Shown here in pieces: positions 52,864-60,916 of a stretch of 64,000 bases of DNA. This DNA comes from Aldehydirespirator sp965221605 (GTDB lineage: Bacteria > Actinomycetota > Acidimicrobiia > Acidimicrobiales > Aldehydirespiratoraceae), in assembly GCA_965221605.1 (NCBI GenBank), contig CBDCSK010000015.1, positions 248,001 to 312,000 on the forward strand, written 5' to 3'. How positions within the stretch are numbered: the first letter of the stretch is position 1; each line of letters starts with the position of its first letter. The notes beneath the pieces are model-generated. The model was not told where the DNA came from. It did no database searches and worked only from the letters and a program-made list of their open reading frames with translations. The translations under genes were made by a program, and so were the position numbers.

Positions 52864-54729
52864 ATGGTGTTCGTGCCGGACAGCCCCTTTGCTGCCGATG
52901 TCCCCCGCGCCGGTCTGGTCCTCGATCGGGCCGGGCTGGCTGAACGGGCCGGCGTCCCCGCCTTCGTCGTCGATCTGGTGATCGACGCCGGACTGATAAC
53001 GCCCCTCGACAACGGCTCCCACGGCGAGTGCTTCGACTCCGACGATGTCGAGATGCTGGTCGCGGCCCGCACCCTGGTCGGGGAGGGGGTGGCCGTCGAG
53101 GAACTGGCCGCCCTCGCCATGCGTCACGCCACCAATGTGGAGAACCTCATCGAGGACGCGATCGACCTGGTCAAGCGCCACTTCGACCGGGAGGGCCGCG
53201 ACAAGGCGGCGCTGGTCGCCAGCGTGAACCGGCTCGTGCCGGTGGCCACCAATCTCGTGGTCGGCCACTTCGAGAAGACGCTGTGGGCGAGGGCGATGGC
53301 CCGCATCGGGGACGACCCCGCCCCCGCGGTCGGGGCCATCGTCGTCAAGGCCCAGCCCGTCGGCGGACGGGTCGATCCCCTGGCCGCCTTCGCTGCGGCC
53401 GGGCCCGGACAGCATCGCAGCCTCTGGCTGCGCCCCGAGGCCGACATGGGACTGGCTGCGTTCGGGGTGGTGGAGACCATAAGGCCGCTCGGCAGCGATC
53501 GCTTCTCGGCCGCCTCGGCGGCTCGCGCCGTCCTCGCGGCCCGGATCCGGCGCGATCCGGACCCCGATGCGCCCGCGCCGGTGCTGGTGGGCGGCTTCTC
53601 GTTCACGCCCACGGGCGGCGACACCGACTCGCAGCCCTCCGACTCGCAGCCCTCCGACTCGGGCGACGGCGAGGATCGGCGCCCGGGCCTCTCGTGGCCG
53701 GGATTCGGGGACTGCCGGATGGTGTTGCCCGAGCTGACGGTGATCGACCACCCGGACGGTGCCTGGGTCCTGGCCGCCACCCGGGTCGGCCCCGACGGCG
53801 ACGAGGCAGCCGCCGAGGCCGCGCTCGAGCAGCGGCTGGCGGCGTACGAGGTCGAGCCGCCACTGCCGGCCACGCCCGATCCGGTCCGCCCGGCGGTGGC
53901 GACGATCGACTGCGACCGCGACGACGACTACGGAGCGCTCGTCTCCGACGCCGTGGCCGGCATACGGCGAGGTGACTTCCAGAAGGTGGTGCTGGCCCGC
54001 ACCGTCACCCTCGACCACGGACTGGATGTAGCCGCGGTGCTGGACCGGCTCCGGCGACGCAACCCGGCCTGCGCGATCTTCGCCGTCACCGCGGGCGAGT
54101 CCACGTTCCTCGGGGCCACCCCTGAGGAGCTGGTCACGCTCGACGGTCCCCGGCTGAACACTGTGGCCCTCGCCGGCACCGCACCCCGCAGCGAGGATCC
54201 CACCGCTGACGAGCGCTTCGCGGCCGGGTTGCTGAAGTCGGCCAAGAACCGGTCCGAGCACCGGTTCGTGGTGGACGGGATCATCGACGCGCTGTCCGGT
54301 CTGGGGCTGGTGGACCCCGCCCCGGCCGAGCCCGGCCTGATGCGCCTCAGCCGTGTCCAGCATCTGCGCACGCCGATCACGGCGCGGGTGCAGCGCCGGC
54401 GCACCGGAGCGAGCGATATGGACGTGCTGCGGGCCGCGGGCGCGCTGCACCCGACCGCGGCCGTCGGCGGAGCCCCCACCGGCGCGGCCCTTGAGTTCAT
54501 CGCCGGCCACGAGGGCCTCGACCGGGGCTGGTACGCGGCCCCGGTGGGGTGGTGCGACCTCGACGGCAACGGCGAGATCGGCGTGGCCCTGCGCTGCGCG
54601 CTGACCGGCCCGGACAGCACCCAGCTGTTCGCCGGGGCCGGGATCGTCGCCGACTCCGATCCCGATGATGAGCTGGAAGAGACCGCGATGAAGCTCCGGG
54701 CCCTCCTGGACGTCATCGACGAGCGTTGA
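52864..54729 (+). CDS. menF: Isochorismate synthase with N-terminal MerR-like domain
   Basis: A 621-aa two-part protein. Residues about 165-621 are a chorismate-binding enzyme that makes isochorismate for menaquinone: VVLARTVTLD, ATPEELVTLDG, GTAPR, SEHRFVVDGI, HPTAAVGGAPTGAALE and DRGWYAAPVGW. Residues 14-110 read like a MerR-type winged helix: AGLAERAGVPAFVVDLVID, GLITPL, SDDVEMLVAARTLVGEGVA, then EELAALAMRH. Both parts are in one uninterrupted frame. A Ser/Asp/Pro/Gln repeat (about residues 258-270) interrupts the enzyme part. menD begins 4 bp after the stop. Confidence 0.87.
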   Translation: MVFVPDSPFAADVPRAGLVLDRAGLAERAGVPAFVVDLVIDAGLITPLDNGSHGECFDSDDVEMLVAARTLVGEGVAVEELAALAMRHATNVENLIEDAIDLVKRHFDREGRDKAALVASVNRLVPVATNLVVGHFEKTLWARAMARIGDDPAPAVGAIVVKAQPVGGRVDPLAAFAAAGPGQHRSLWLRPEADMGLAAFGVVETIRPLGSDRFSAASAARAVLAARIRRDPDPDAPAPVLVGGFSFTPTGGDTDSQPSDSQPSDSGDGEDRRPGLSWPGFGDCRMVLPELTVIDHPDGAWVLAATRVGPDGDEAAAEAALEQRLAAYEVEPPLPATPDPVRPAVATIDCDRDDDYGALVSDAVAGIRRGDFQKVVLARTVTLDHGLDVAAVLDRLRRRNPACAIFAVTAGESTFLGATPEELVTLDGPRLNTVALAGTAPRSEDPTADERFAAGLLKSAKNRSEHRFVVDGIIDALSGLGLVDPAPAEPGLMRLSRVQHLRTPITARVQRRRTGASDMDVLRAAGALHPTAAVGGAPTGAALEFIAGHEGLDRGWYAAPVGWCDLDGNGEIGVALRCALTGPDSTQLFAGAGIVADSDPDDELEETAMKLRALLDVIDER

Positions 54730-54733
54730 TCCG

Positions 54734-56587
54734 TTGATCCTGGTTGATCCCGTCTACGACGTCGTGGCTGCCTTCGCGGCCCGGCTGGCTTCCCTTGGGG
54801 TGACCGACGCGGTGATCAGCCCCGGCTCGCGTTCGGGTCCGCTGGCCCTGTGCTTCCACGCCCAGCCCGGCATCCGCACATGGGTGCAGCTCGACGAGCG
54901 TGCCGCCGGCTTCTTCGCCCTCGGCCTGGGCCGGGCCACCGGCCGTCCGGCCGTGCTCGTGTGCACGTCCGGCACGGCCGCGGCCAACTACCTGCCCGCG
55001 GTGGTGGAGGCTTCCCATGCCGGGGTCGGGGTCATCGTGTGCACCGCCGACCGCCCGCCGGAGTTGCGCGGCTGGGGCTCTCCCCAGACCATCGACCAGG
55101 TGGGCCTGTACGGGACGGCCGCCCGCTGGAGCATCGACCTGCCGGTGCCCGACGACGCCAGTGTTGACGCCGCGATCGGGTGGGCCGAGACTGCCGTGCG
55201 TCTGGCCTCGGGCCCCGATCCCGGACCGGTCCATCTCAACTGGCCGCTGCGCGAGCCCCTCGAGCCGCTGGGCGCAGTGCCCGTGACCGGGGCCGGGGCC
55301 GAGCCCGGGCCAGGCGACGCCCGCAAAGACGACGAGGACCCGGCGGACCCGGCCAGCCTCGCCAGCCTGGCTGAGATAGTCACCGGGCACGAGCGGGGGG
55401 TGGTGGTGGCCGGACCGTGGCCGGCCGGCGGGCTGGACCGGGAACTGGAGTGGGCCGCTGAGGCCCGGCGCTTCGCGGCCTGGGCCGGCTGGCCGCTCAT
55501 CGGCGAGCCCGTCACCCATGTCCGGGGCCGCGCCAACCGCTCCAACCGCTCCCGCGGTGACCGCGTCGAGGCACCGCCGGCGTGCGTGGTCGCCTCGGCC
55601 GAGCATCTGCTCGCCGACGGGGACCTCGCCGAGGTGTTGCGTCCCGATGCCGCCGTGCTCGTGGGCCGGACCGTGACAACCAAGCCGGTCCGGCTCTGGC
55701 TGGAGCGCACCCGGCCCCGCCACGTCGTGCTCGTGGATCCCGAGGACCGCTGGGAACGGGTCGTGTTCCGGCTCACCGGCCATGTGCCGGCACGAGTGGA
55801 GTCGCTGGGCTCGATCACGACGGGAGCCGCGCCGCCGGGGCGTGACGCTCCGGGCGGATGGCTCGACACCTGGGCGAGGCTCGACACGGCTGCCCGCGAA
55901 GCCATCGAGGCCGTCGGCGCGATCGAAGCGAGCCAAGGCGCCACCGACGGCAGCCGGCTGCTGTCGGCCCAGGCCTCCCGGGTGCTTGCCGGCGCCCTGC
56001 CCGACGGCGCCGTGCTGGTGGCCACCAACTCGCTGCCGGTGCGAGACCTCGACGCCTTCGTGTTCGACACCGGGTCGGTCGTCTGCTGCGCCAACCGGGG
56101 CGCGGCCGGCATCGACGGCTCCGCCTCGACCGCGCTGGGCATCGCCGCAGCCGACCCGTCCCGGACGGTGGCGCTCTACTCCGGCGACCTGGCCCTGCTC
56201 CACGACTTGGGCGGCCTCGCGGCGGCCGCCCGTCTGGGACTGCACCTGATCACGGTGTGCGTCGACAACGACGGCGGCGAGATCTTCTCCCTGCTGCCAG
56301 TAGCCGATCGGGTGCCGGTCGATGACTTCGAGCAGCTGTTCCGCACCCCTCACGGCCTTGACCTGAGCCAGCTCGACGGCTTCGGCGGCATCCGGGCCCG
56401 GCAGGTGGCCACCGCCGCAGAGCTGAGCGAGGCGGTCCGCGCCGCGGCCGCGACCCGAGCGCCGGGCGTGGACCTGTGCATCATCGACGTGTCCCGAGAC
56501 GACGACGTCGCCCAGCGCAGATCCCTAACCGCGGCCGCCCAGCAGGCCGCTCGCAGGGTGTTGGCCGCCGGATGGGGCCATGTCTGA
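54734..56587 (+). CDS. menD: 2-succinyl-5-enolpyruvyl-6-hydroxy-3-cyclohexene-1-carboxylate synthase
   Basis: A 617-aa thiamin-diphosphate enzyme joining isochorismate and 2-oxoglutarate. SPGSRSGPLAL and DERAAGFFALGLGRATG hold the catalytic Glu region. CTSGTAAANYLPAVVEA, TADRPPELRG and the C-terminal cofactor site GDLALLHDLGGL, then NDGGEIFSLLP, complete the family pattern. The start is TTG 54734, 4 bp after menF. The last codons overlap the first of two copies of an 82-bp tandem duplication leading into menH. Confidence 0.92.
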   Translation: MILVDPVYDVVAAFAARLASLGVTDAVISPGSRSGPLALCFHAQPGIRTWVQLDERAAGFFALGLGRATGRPAVLVCTSGTAAANYLPAVVEASHAGVGVIVCTADRPPELRGWGSPQTIDQVGLYGTAARWSIDLPVPDDASVDAAIGWAETAVRLASGPDPGPVHLNWPLREPLEPLGAVPVTGAGAEPGPGDARKDDEDPADPASLASLAEIVTGHERGVVVAGPWPAGGLDRELEWAAEARRFAAWAGWPLIGEPVTHVRGRANRSNRSRGDRVEAPPACVVASAEHLLADGDLAEVLRPDAAVLVGRTVTTKPVRLWLERTRPRHVVLVDPEDRWERVVFRLTGHVPARVESLGSITTGAAPPGRDAPGGWLDTWARLDTAAREAIEAVGAIEASQGATDGSRLLSAQASRVLAGALPDGAVLVATNSLPVRDLDAFVFDTGSVVCCANRGAAGIDGSASTALGIAAADPSRTVALYSGDLALLHDLGGLAAAARLGLHLITVCVDNDGGEIFSLLPVADRVPVDDFEQLFRTPHGLDLSQLDGFGGIRARQVATAAELSEAVRAAAATRAPGVDLCIIDVSRDDDVAQRRSLTAAAQQAARRVLAAGWGHV

Positions 56588-56744
56588 CCGGTCTGTGCGC
56601 GCTTTCCCGGCACTGGCGTGGCTTTCTGCGCACGGAGTTCGGACAGGCTGGCCGGGCGGCCGTGTCTGACCGGTCCGTGCACGCTGTCCCGGCGATCGAC
56701 CGGGTTTCTGCACACCGAAGGCGCGTCAGGGCTGGTGGTGTCGA
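56581..56744. repeat. 82-bp imperfect tandem duplication at the menD/menH junction
   Basis: Unit 1 (56581-56662) and unit 2 (56663-56744) both begin TGTCTGACCGGT. Both encode SDRSV, then PA, then SAH in the frame of their own start codon. Unit 1 follows ATG 56580 and unit 2 follows GTG 56662. Because 82 is not a multiple of 3, the ATG copy now ends after 29 codons, at TGA 56667-56669. Confidence 0.65.
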
Positions 56745-57639
56745 ACTGGCCGTCAGCGAGCACGGTCCCGCGACCGGCGTGCCGGTCGTCGTGCTCCACG
56801 GGTTCACCGGGTCGGCGCAGGCCATGGATCCCCTCGCACACCGCCTCGCCGGCAAGCTCGCGGCCCGCATCATCTGCCCCGACCTGATCGGCCACGGCAG
56901 CTCGGACGTGCCCGACGACCCGGACCTGTACCGGGTGGAGGCCATGGCCGGCCAGGTGATCGAGGTCGCCGACGCTCTCGGCTGCGATTCCTTCCACCTC
57001 GTCGGCTACTCGATGGGCGGACGGGTCGCGCTCACGCTGGGATGCACCGCAGCGTGGCGGTTGCGGTCGCTCTTCCTCATCGGGGCGACCGCCGGCATCG
57101 CAAACCACGACGAGCGGTATCGACGGGCCGAGGCGGACAGGTTGCGGGCCGAGCGGATCACCGCGGACTTTGCCGCCTTCGTGGACGAGTGGATGGCTGA
57201 CCCGCTCTTCGCGGGCCAGGCCGCGCTGGGGGAGTCCCATGTGCGGGCCGCCCGGAACCAGCGGCTCGCGTCGAGTCCCGCCGGCCTGGCCCGCAGCCTG
57301 CTGGCTGGCGGCACCGGCTCGATGGCGCCGCTGCACGAGCGGTTGGAGGACTGCGCGGTACCGACGCTGGCGCTGGCGGGCGCCCTGGACGCCAAGTTCT
57401 TCGCCATCGCTGAGCAGCTCGCCGCCGCCTTGCCGGACTGCGCCGCCGTCCGTGTCGAGCGGGCTGGGCATGCCGCCCACCTCGAGCAGCCCGACGCCAC
57501 CGCGGCTGCCATAGCCCGATTCATCGCCAACACCGAGGCCCATCCACCCGCCGCCCCGGCTCCGATGGCCACGGCCGCCGGACCGGAGGCCCATCCGGGC
57601 GTGGAGGCCCGTCCGGTCGGCGAAGCAGGTATCGGGTGA
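56662..57639 (+). CDS. menH: MenH-like alpha/beta hydrolase
   Basis: A 325-aa alpha/beta hydrolase expected to eliminate pyruvate and give SHCHC, the step after MenD. Catalytic features are VVLHGFTGSAQ, the nucleophile in VGYSMGGRV, the Asp in GALDAKF and the His in RAGHAAHLEQP. GTG 56662 starts the second copy of the tandem repeat; the ancestral ATG at 56580 now leads only into a 29-codon frame. Residues 1-30 are non-conserved for this reason. The Pro/Ala-rich tail overlaps menC by 4 bp. Confidence 0.85.
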   Translation: MSDRSVHAVPAIDRVSAHRRRVRAGGVELAVSEHGPATGVPVVVLHGFTGSAQAMDPLAHRLAGKLAARIICPDLIGHGSSDVPDDPDLYRVEAMAGQVIEVADALGCDSFHLVGYSMGGRVALTLGCTAAWRLRSLFLIGATAGIANHDERYRRAEADRLRAERITADFAAFVDEWMADPLFAGQAALGESHVRAARNQRLASSPAGLARSLLAGGTGSMAPLHERLEDCAVPTLALAGALDAKFFAIAEQLAAALPDCAAVRVERAGHAAHLEQPDATAAAIARFIANTEAHPPAAPAPMATAAGPEAHPGVEARPVGEAGIG

Positions 57640-58727
57640 CCGCAGTGCTCGCTGAGCTGCATCCCTTCCGGTTGGCCCTGCGGGCCCCGCTCGTCACCGG
57701 CGGCGTCTCGGTTCGCTTCCGGGCCGGGTTCCTGGTCGCGCTGAATGCGGACGGCATCACCGGCTGGGGGGAGGCCGGCCCGCTACCGGGATGGTCGCAC
57801 ACGAGCCTGCTGGAGACCGAGGCTGCGCTGCGCCGCGTCTGCGACCGTCTCGAAGCCGGCGGCGAGCCCGTGCTGGACACCCTGCTTGCTGCAATGCACG
57901 ACGCGCCCCACGCCCGAGCCGGCGTCGCCGGTGCCTGGGCCGACCTCCAAGCCCAACGGGCCGGACGCTCGCTTGCCGTCCATTTGGCTGGAGACCAGGG
58001 CCATGCCGTCGCGCCCGCTGTGGCCGTCAACGCCCTCGTGGCCGCGCCCGAGCCGTCGGAGGTCGAGGAGGCTGCCAGGGATGCAGTGAGTGCCGGCTTC
58101 ATCGCGGTCAAGCTCAAGGTCGGCGCAGCCGACCCCGTGGTCGACGTCGAGCGGGTCCGGGCGGCCCGGGCCGGTCTGGGTCCCGCCGCTGAGCTGCGGC
58201 TCGACGCCAACGGCGCCTGGGATCCGGCGATCGCCGTCGACGTGCTGGACCGGGTCCAGGCCTGCGACATCGCCTACTGCGAGGAACCGGTCACCGGAAT
58301 CGAGGCCATCGCAGCCGTGGGCGGGCGCAGCGGCGTCCCGGTGGCCGTGGACGAGTCGATCCGGGACGGGGCCGGCGCGGTGCACGCCCTGGAACTCGGC
58401 GTGGGCACGCTGATCGTCAAGCCGCAAGCCCTGGGGGGCCCCGACGCGGCCCTCGCCGTCGCGGCCCGCGCCCGTGAGGCTGGGGCCTCCGCCGTCGTGA
58501 CATCCTTCCTCGACTCGGCGGTAGGAGTCGCCCACGCCATTCACGTGGCCGCCGCCGTGGACGCGGCCGCCCCCCACAGCCTGGCCCACGGTCTGGCCAC
58601 GGCATCTTTCCTGGCCGACGACGTAGCCGAGGCGCCTCCGGTCGTGGCCGGCGCCATGGCGGTACCGGGGGGTCACGGCCTCGGGCTCACTCTCGCCGCA
58701 GTTGCCGACCCGATCGGCGGTCCGTAG
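57636..58727 (+). CDS. menC: o-Succinylbenzoate synthase
   Basis: A 363-aa enolase-superfamily enzyme that dehydrates SHCHC to o-succinylbenzoate. The acid/base pair is in FIAVKLKVG (Lys-X-Lys) and LIVKPQALGG (Lys). Metal ligands are in LRLDANGAW (Asp), YCEEPV (Glu) and AVDESI (Asp). GTG 57636 overlaps the menH stop. With menF, menD and menH this gives chorismate to OSB in one operon; menE and menB are not in the window. Confidence 0.9.
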   Translation: MTAVLAELHPFRLALRAPLVTGGVSVRFRAGFLVALNADGITGWGEAGPLPGWSHTSLLETEAALRRVCDRLEAGGEPVLDTLLAAMHDAPHARAGVAGAWADLQAQRAGRSLAVHLAGDQGHAVAPAVAVNALVAAPEPSEVEEAARDAVSAGFIAVKLKVGAADPVVDVERVRAARAGLGPAAELRLDANGAWDPAIAVDVLDRVQACDIAYCEEPVTGIEAIAAVGGRSGVPVAVDESIRDGAGAVHALELGVGTLIVKPQALGGPDAALAVAARAREAGASAVVTSFLDSAVGVAHAIHVAAAVDAAAPHSLAHGLATASFLADDVAEAPPVVAGAMAVPGGHGLGLTLAAVADPIGGP

Positions 58728-58797
58728 ACCGATCGGGCCCAGTCACCCGCCGGCCGGTCCGCTCGGCCTCCCGAACCAGCGAGGTAGCCTCCGGCCC

Positions 58798-59409
58798 GTG
58801 GAGTTGCTCGTTATCCGCCACGCCCGGCCCGTTCGCGACGAGGCCCCCGATGGCGAATCGGCCGACCCGGTATTGGCCGAGGTCGGCCACCTACAAGCGC
58901 GAGCCACGGCCGACTACCTCACCGGCGAGGGCGTCGACCACATCGTGTCCTCCAACATGAAGCGGGCGGTGCAGACAGCTGAGCCGCTGGCCGACCGCCT
59001 CGAACTCGGCATCGAGATGCTCGACGAGCTGCGCGAGTCCGACCATCGGGCGCAGATCTATGTGCCGACCGAGGAATGGAGCCGCGACGACCCCGCGGTC
59101 GCCCACTACTACGACGAGGATCGAGACCTCAGTGACACGATCTTCTCGGACGGGTACGAAGAGTTCCGTGATCGTGTCGGTCGCGGCTTCGACCATGTGA
59201 TCCGCACCAACCGGTCCCGTACGGTGGCCGTGTTCTGCCACGGCATGGTCACCGGCGTGTACTTGCAGATCCTCCTGGGCATTGATGACCCTCTGTCGCT
59301 GCTGGTCGACTACTGCGGGATCACCCGGGTGGTGGCGTCCAGCACGGGCGTGCGCACGGTGCGCTCCGTGAACGAGACCCACCATGTGCGCCACCTGCTG
59401 GAGCGCTGA
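58798..59409 (+). CDS. Histidine phosphatase family protein
   Basis: A 203-aa member of the phosphoglycerate-mutase-like superfamily. LLVIRHARPVRDE gives the catalytic His-Arg (RHA rather than RHG), SSNMKRAVQTAEPL the second Arg, and FCHGMVTGVYLQ the second His. GTG 58798 is the start. The substrate is unknown. It lies 70 bp after menC and may be read with it. Confidence 0.86.
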   Translation: MELLVIRHARPVRDEAPDGESADPVLAEVGHLQARATADYLTGEGVDHIVSSNMKRAVQTAEPLADRLELGIEMLDELRESDHRAQIYVPTEEWSRDDPAVAHYYDEDRDLSDTIFSDGYEEFRDRVGRGFDHVIRTNRSRTVAVFCHGMVTGVYLQILLGIDDPLSLLVDYCGITRVVASSTGVRTVRSVNETHHVRHLLER

Positions 59410-59482
59410 GAGGGTGGCTGCGGCCGCTTCCCGGCGCGTCGAGACCAACATCAGACCCTCCCGCCCGGAGCGCTGAGCGGGC

Positions 59483-60448
59483 GTGTTCACTCTGGTGGTG
59501 ATGGCCGCGGGCATCGGCCGCCGCTTCGGCGGCGACAAGCAGCTCGTGGAGGTGGGGCCGGACGGCGAGACGTTCCTCGACTACGCCATCGACTCCGCGG
59601 TCCGGGCCGGCGCCTCGAAGGTCGTGCTGGTGGTGCGCTCCGGCATCGAGGCCGCCCTGCGGGCCCATGTCGACTCCCGCCATGGCGCCCTCGAGCGGGC
59701 CGGCGTCGAGTTCGCCTACGTCCGCCAGGACGAGCACGGCCCGGCCCGGGCCAAGCCGTGGGGGACCGCGCACGCGGTGCTGGTGACCGCGGGCGAGGTG
59801 CCCGGTCCGTTCGTGGTGTGCAACGCCGACGACTACTACGGCCCGGCGGCGCTGCGAACCCTCGCCTCGGCTGTGGCCGGACTCGGCGACGACGAGGCCT
59901 GCCTGTGCGGCTACGGCCTCGGACGGACGCTGTCGGCTACTGGCGCGGTCAGCCGGGGTGTCTGCGAGGTGTCCGGCGACCGTCTCGTCGGCATCGTCGA
60001 GCACCACGGCGTGGCCCGGCGGGCGGACGGCTCGATCGCGGCGGCCGAACCCGCGGCAGAGCTCAGGGACGAGACCATCGTGTCTATGAACCTGTGGGCA
60101 TTCCCCAAGGCGGCACTGGACTGGATCAGCGACAGCTTCAAGCGCTTCCTGGCCGACCACGCCGACGACGCCGACTCCGAGTGCCTGCTGCCGACGATCG
60201 TGGCCGAGCGCATGGCCGAAGGGGTGCTCACCGTCAGAGTGGCGTCAACCGCAGAGCCCTGGATCGGGGTCACCAACCCCGATGACCTGGAGGCAGCCCG
60301 GGCCGCGTTGGATGCACAGACGCAAGCAGACCCGGGGGGCTGTCTCGTAGGCGGCCAGGAGCTCCCCCCGAGTTCATTCGACAGCGGCCCAAATCCGCGA
60401 CAGGATGTCGGCTGCCCCCACACATCAACAACAGGGAGACGCACATGA
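59483..60448 (+). CDS. Nucleotidyltransferase, sugar-nucleotide-like
   Basis: A 321-aa NTP transferase. The nucleotide loop VVMAAGIGRRFGGDKQL and the metal motif VCNADDYYG are clear, with VSMNLWAFP and PWIGVTNPDDL later. It resembles broad sugar-phosphate nucleotidyltransferases more than the short MocA/MobA cofactor enzymes, although it overlaps coxS by 4 bp. The last 35 residues (after DAQTQADPGG) look non-conserved. The substrate is unknown. Confidence 0.78.
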   Translation: MFTLVVMAAGIGRRFGGDKQLVEVGPDGETFLDYAIDSAVRAGASKVVLVVRSGIEAALRAHVDSRHGALERAGVEFAYVRQDEHGPARAKPWGTAHAVLVTAGEVPGPFVVCNADDYYGPAALRTLASAVAGLGDDEACLCGYGLGRTLSATGAVSRGVCEVSGDRLVGIVEHHGVARRADGSIAAAEPAAELRDETIVSMNLWAFPKAALDWISDSFKRFLADHADDADSECLLPTIVAERMAEGVLTVRVASTAEPWIGVTNPDDLEAARAALDAQTQADPGGCLVGGQELPPSSFDSGPNPRQDVGCPHTSTTGRRT

Positions 60449-60915
60449 CAGCTGTGACCCTGACCGTCAACGGCGCCGAACGGAGCCTCGAAGTGGAGCC
60501 TCGCACGCTGCTCGTGCACGCGCTGCGAGACGATCTCGGGCTCACCGGCACGAACGTCGGCTGCGACTCCAGCAGCTGCGGTGCGTGCACGGTGCTGGTG
60601 GACGGCCAATCCGCCAAGTCCTGCACCATGTTCGCAGTGCAGGCCGACGGCGCCGACATCACCACCATCGAGGGTGTCGCCGACGCCGACGGGACGTTGC
60701 ACCCGATGCAGCAGGCCTTCCACGAGCACCACGCCCTCCAGTGCGGCTACTGCACCCCGGGCATGGTGATGGCCGCCATCTCGCTGGTGGAGGAGTACCC
60801 CGGACTCGACGAGGGCGGCGTGCGCCACGGCCTGGAGGGCAACCTCTGCCGGTGCACCGGCTACCAGAACATCGTCGACGCCGTGCTCGCGGCGGCGGGC
60901 TCGGGAGGTGACTGA
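60445..60915 (+). CDS. coxS: 2Fe-2S subunit of a molybdenum hydroxylase (CoxS-like)
   Basis: A 156-aa small subunit. The plant-type cluster ligands lie in GCDSSSCGACTVLVDG with a further Cys in KSCTMF. The second cluster uses QCGYCTPGMVM and NLCRCTGYQNI. It passes electrons from the molybdenum site to the FAD subunit. ATG 60445 overlaps the nucleotidyltransferase stop by 4 bp. The gene order S-L-M follows. Confidence 0.9.
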   Translation: MTAVTLTVNGAERSLEVEPRTLLVHALRDDLGLTGTNVGCDSSSCGACTVLVDGQSAKSCTMFAVQADGADITTIEGVADADGTLHPMQQAFHEHHALQCGYCTPGMVMAAISLVEEYPGLDEGGVRHGLEGNLCRCTGYQNIVDAVLAAAGSGGD

Positions 60916-60916
60916 C

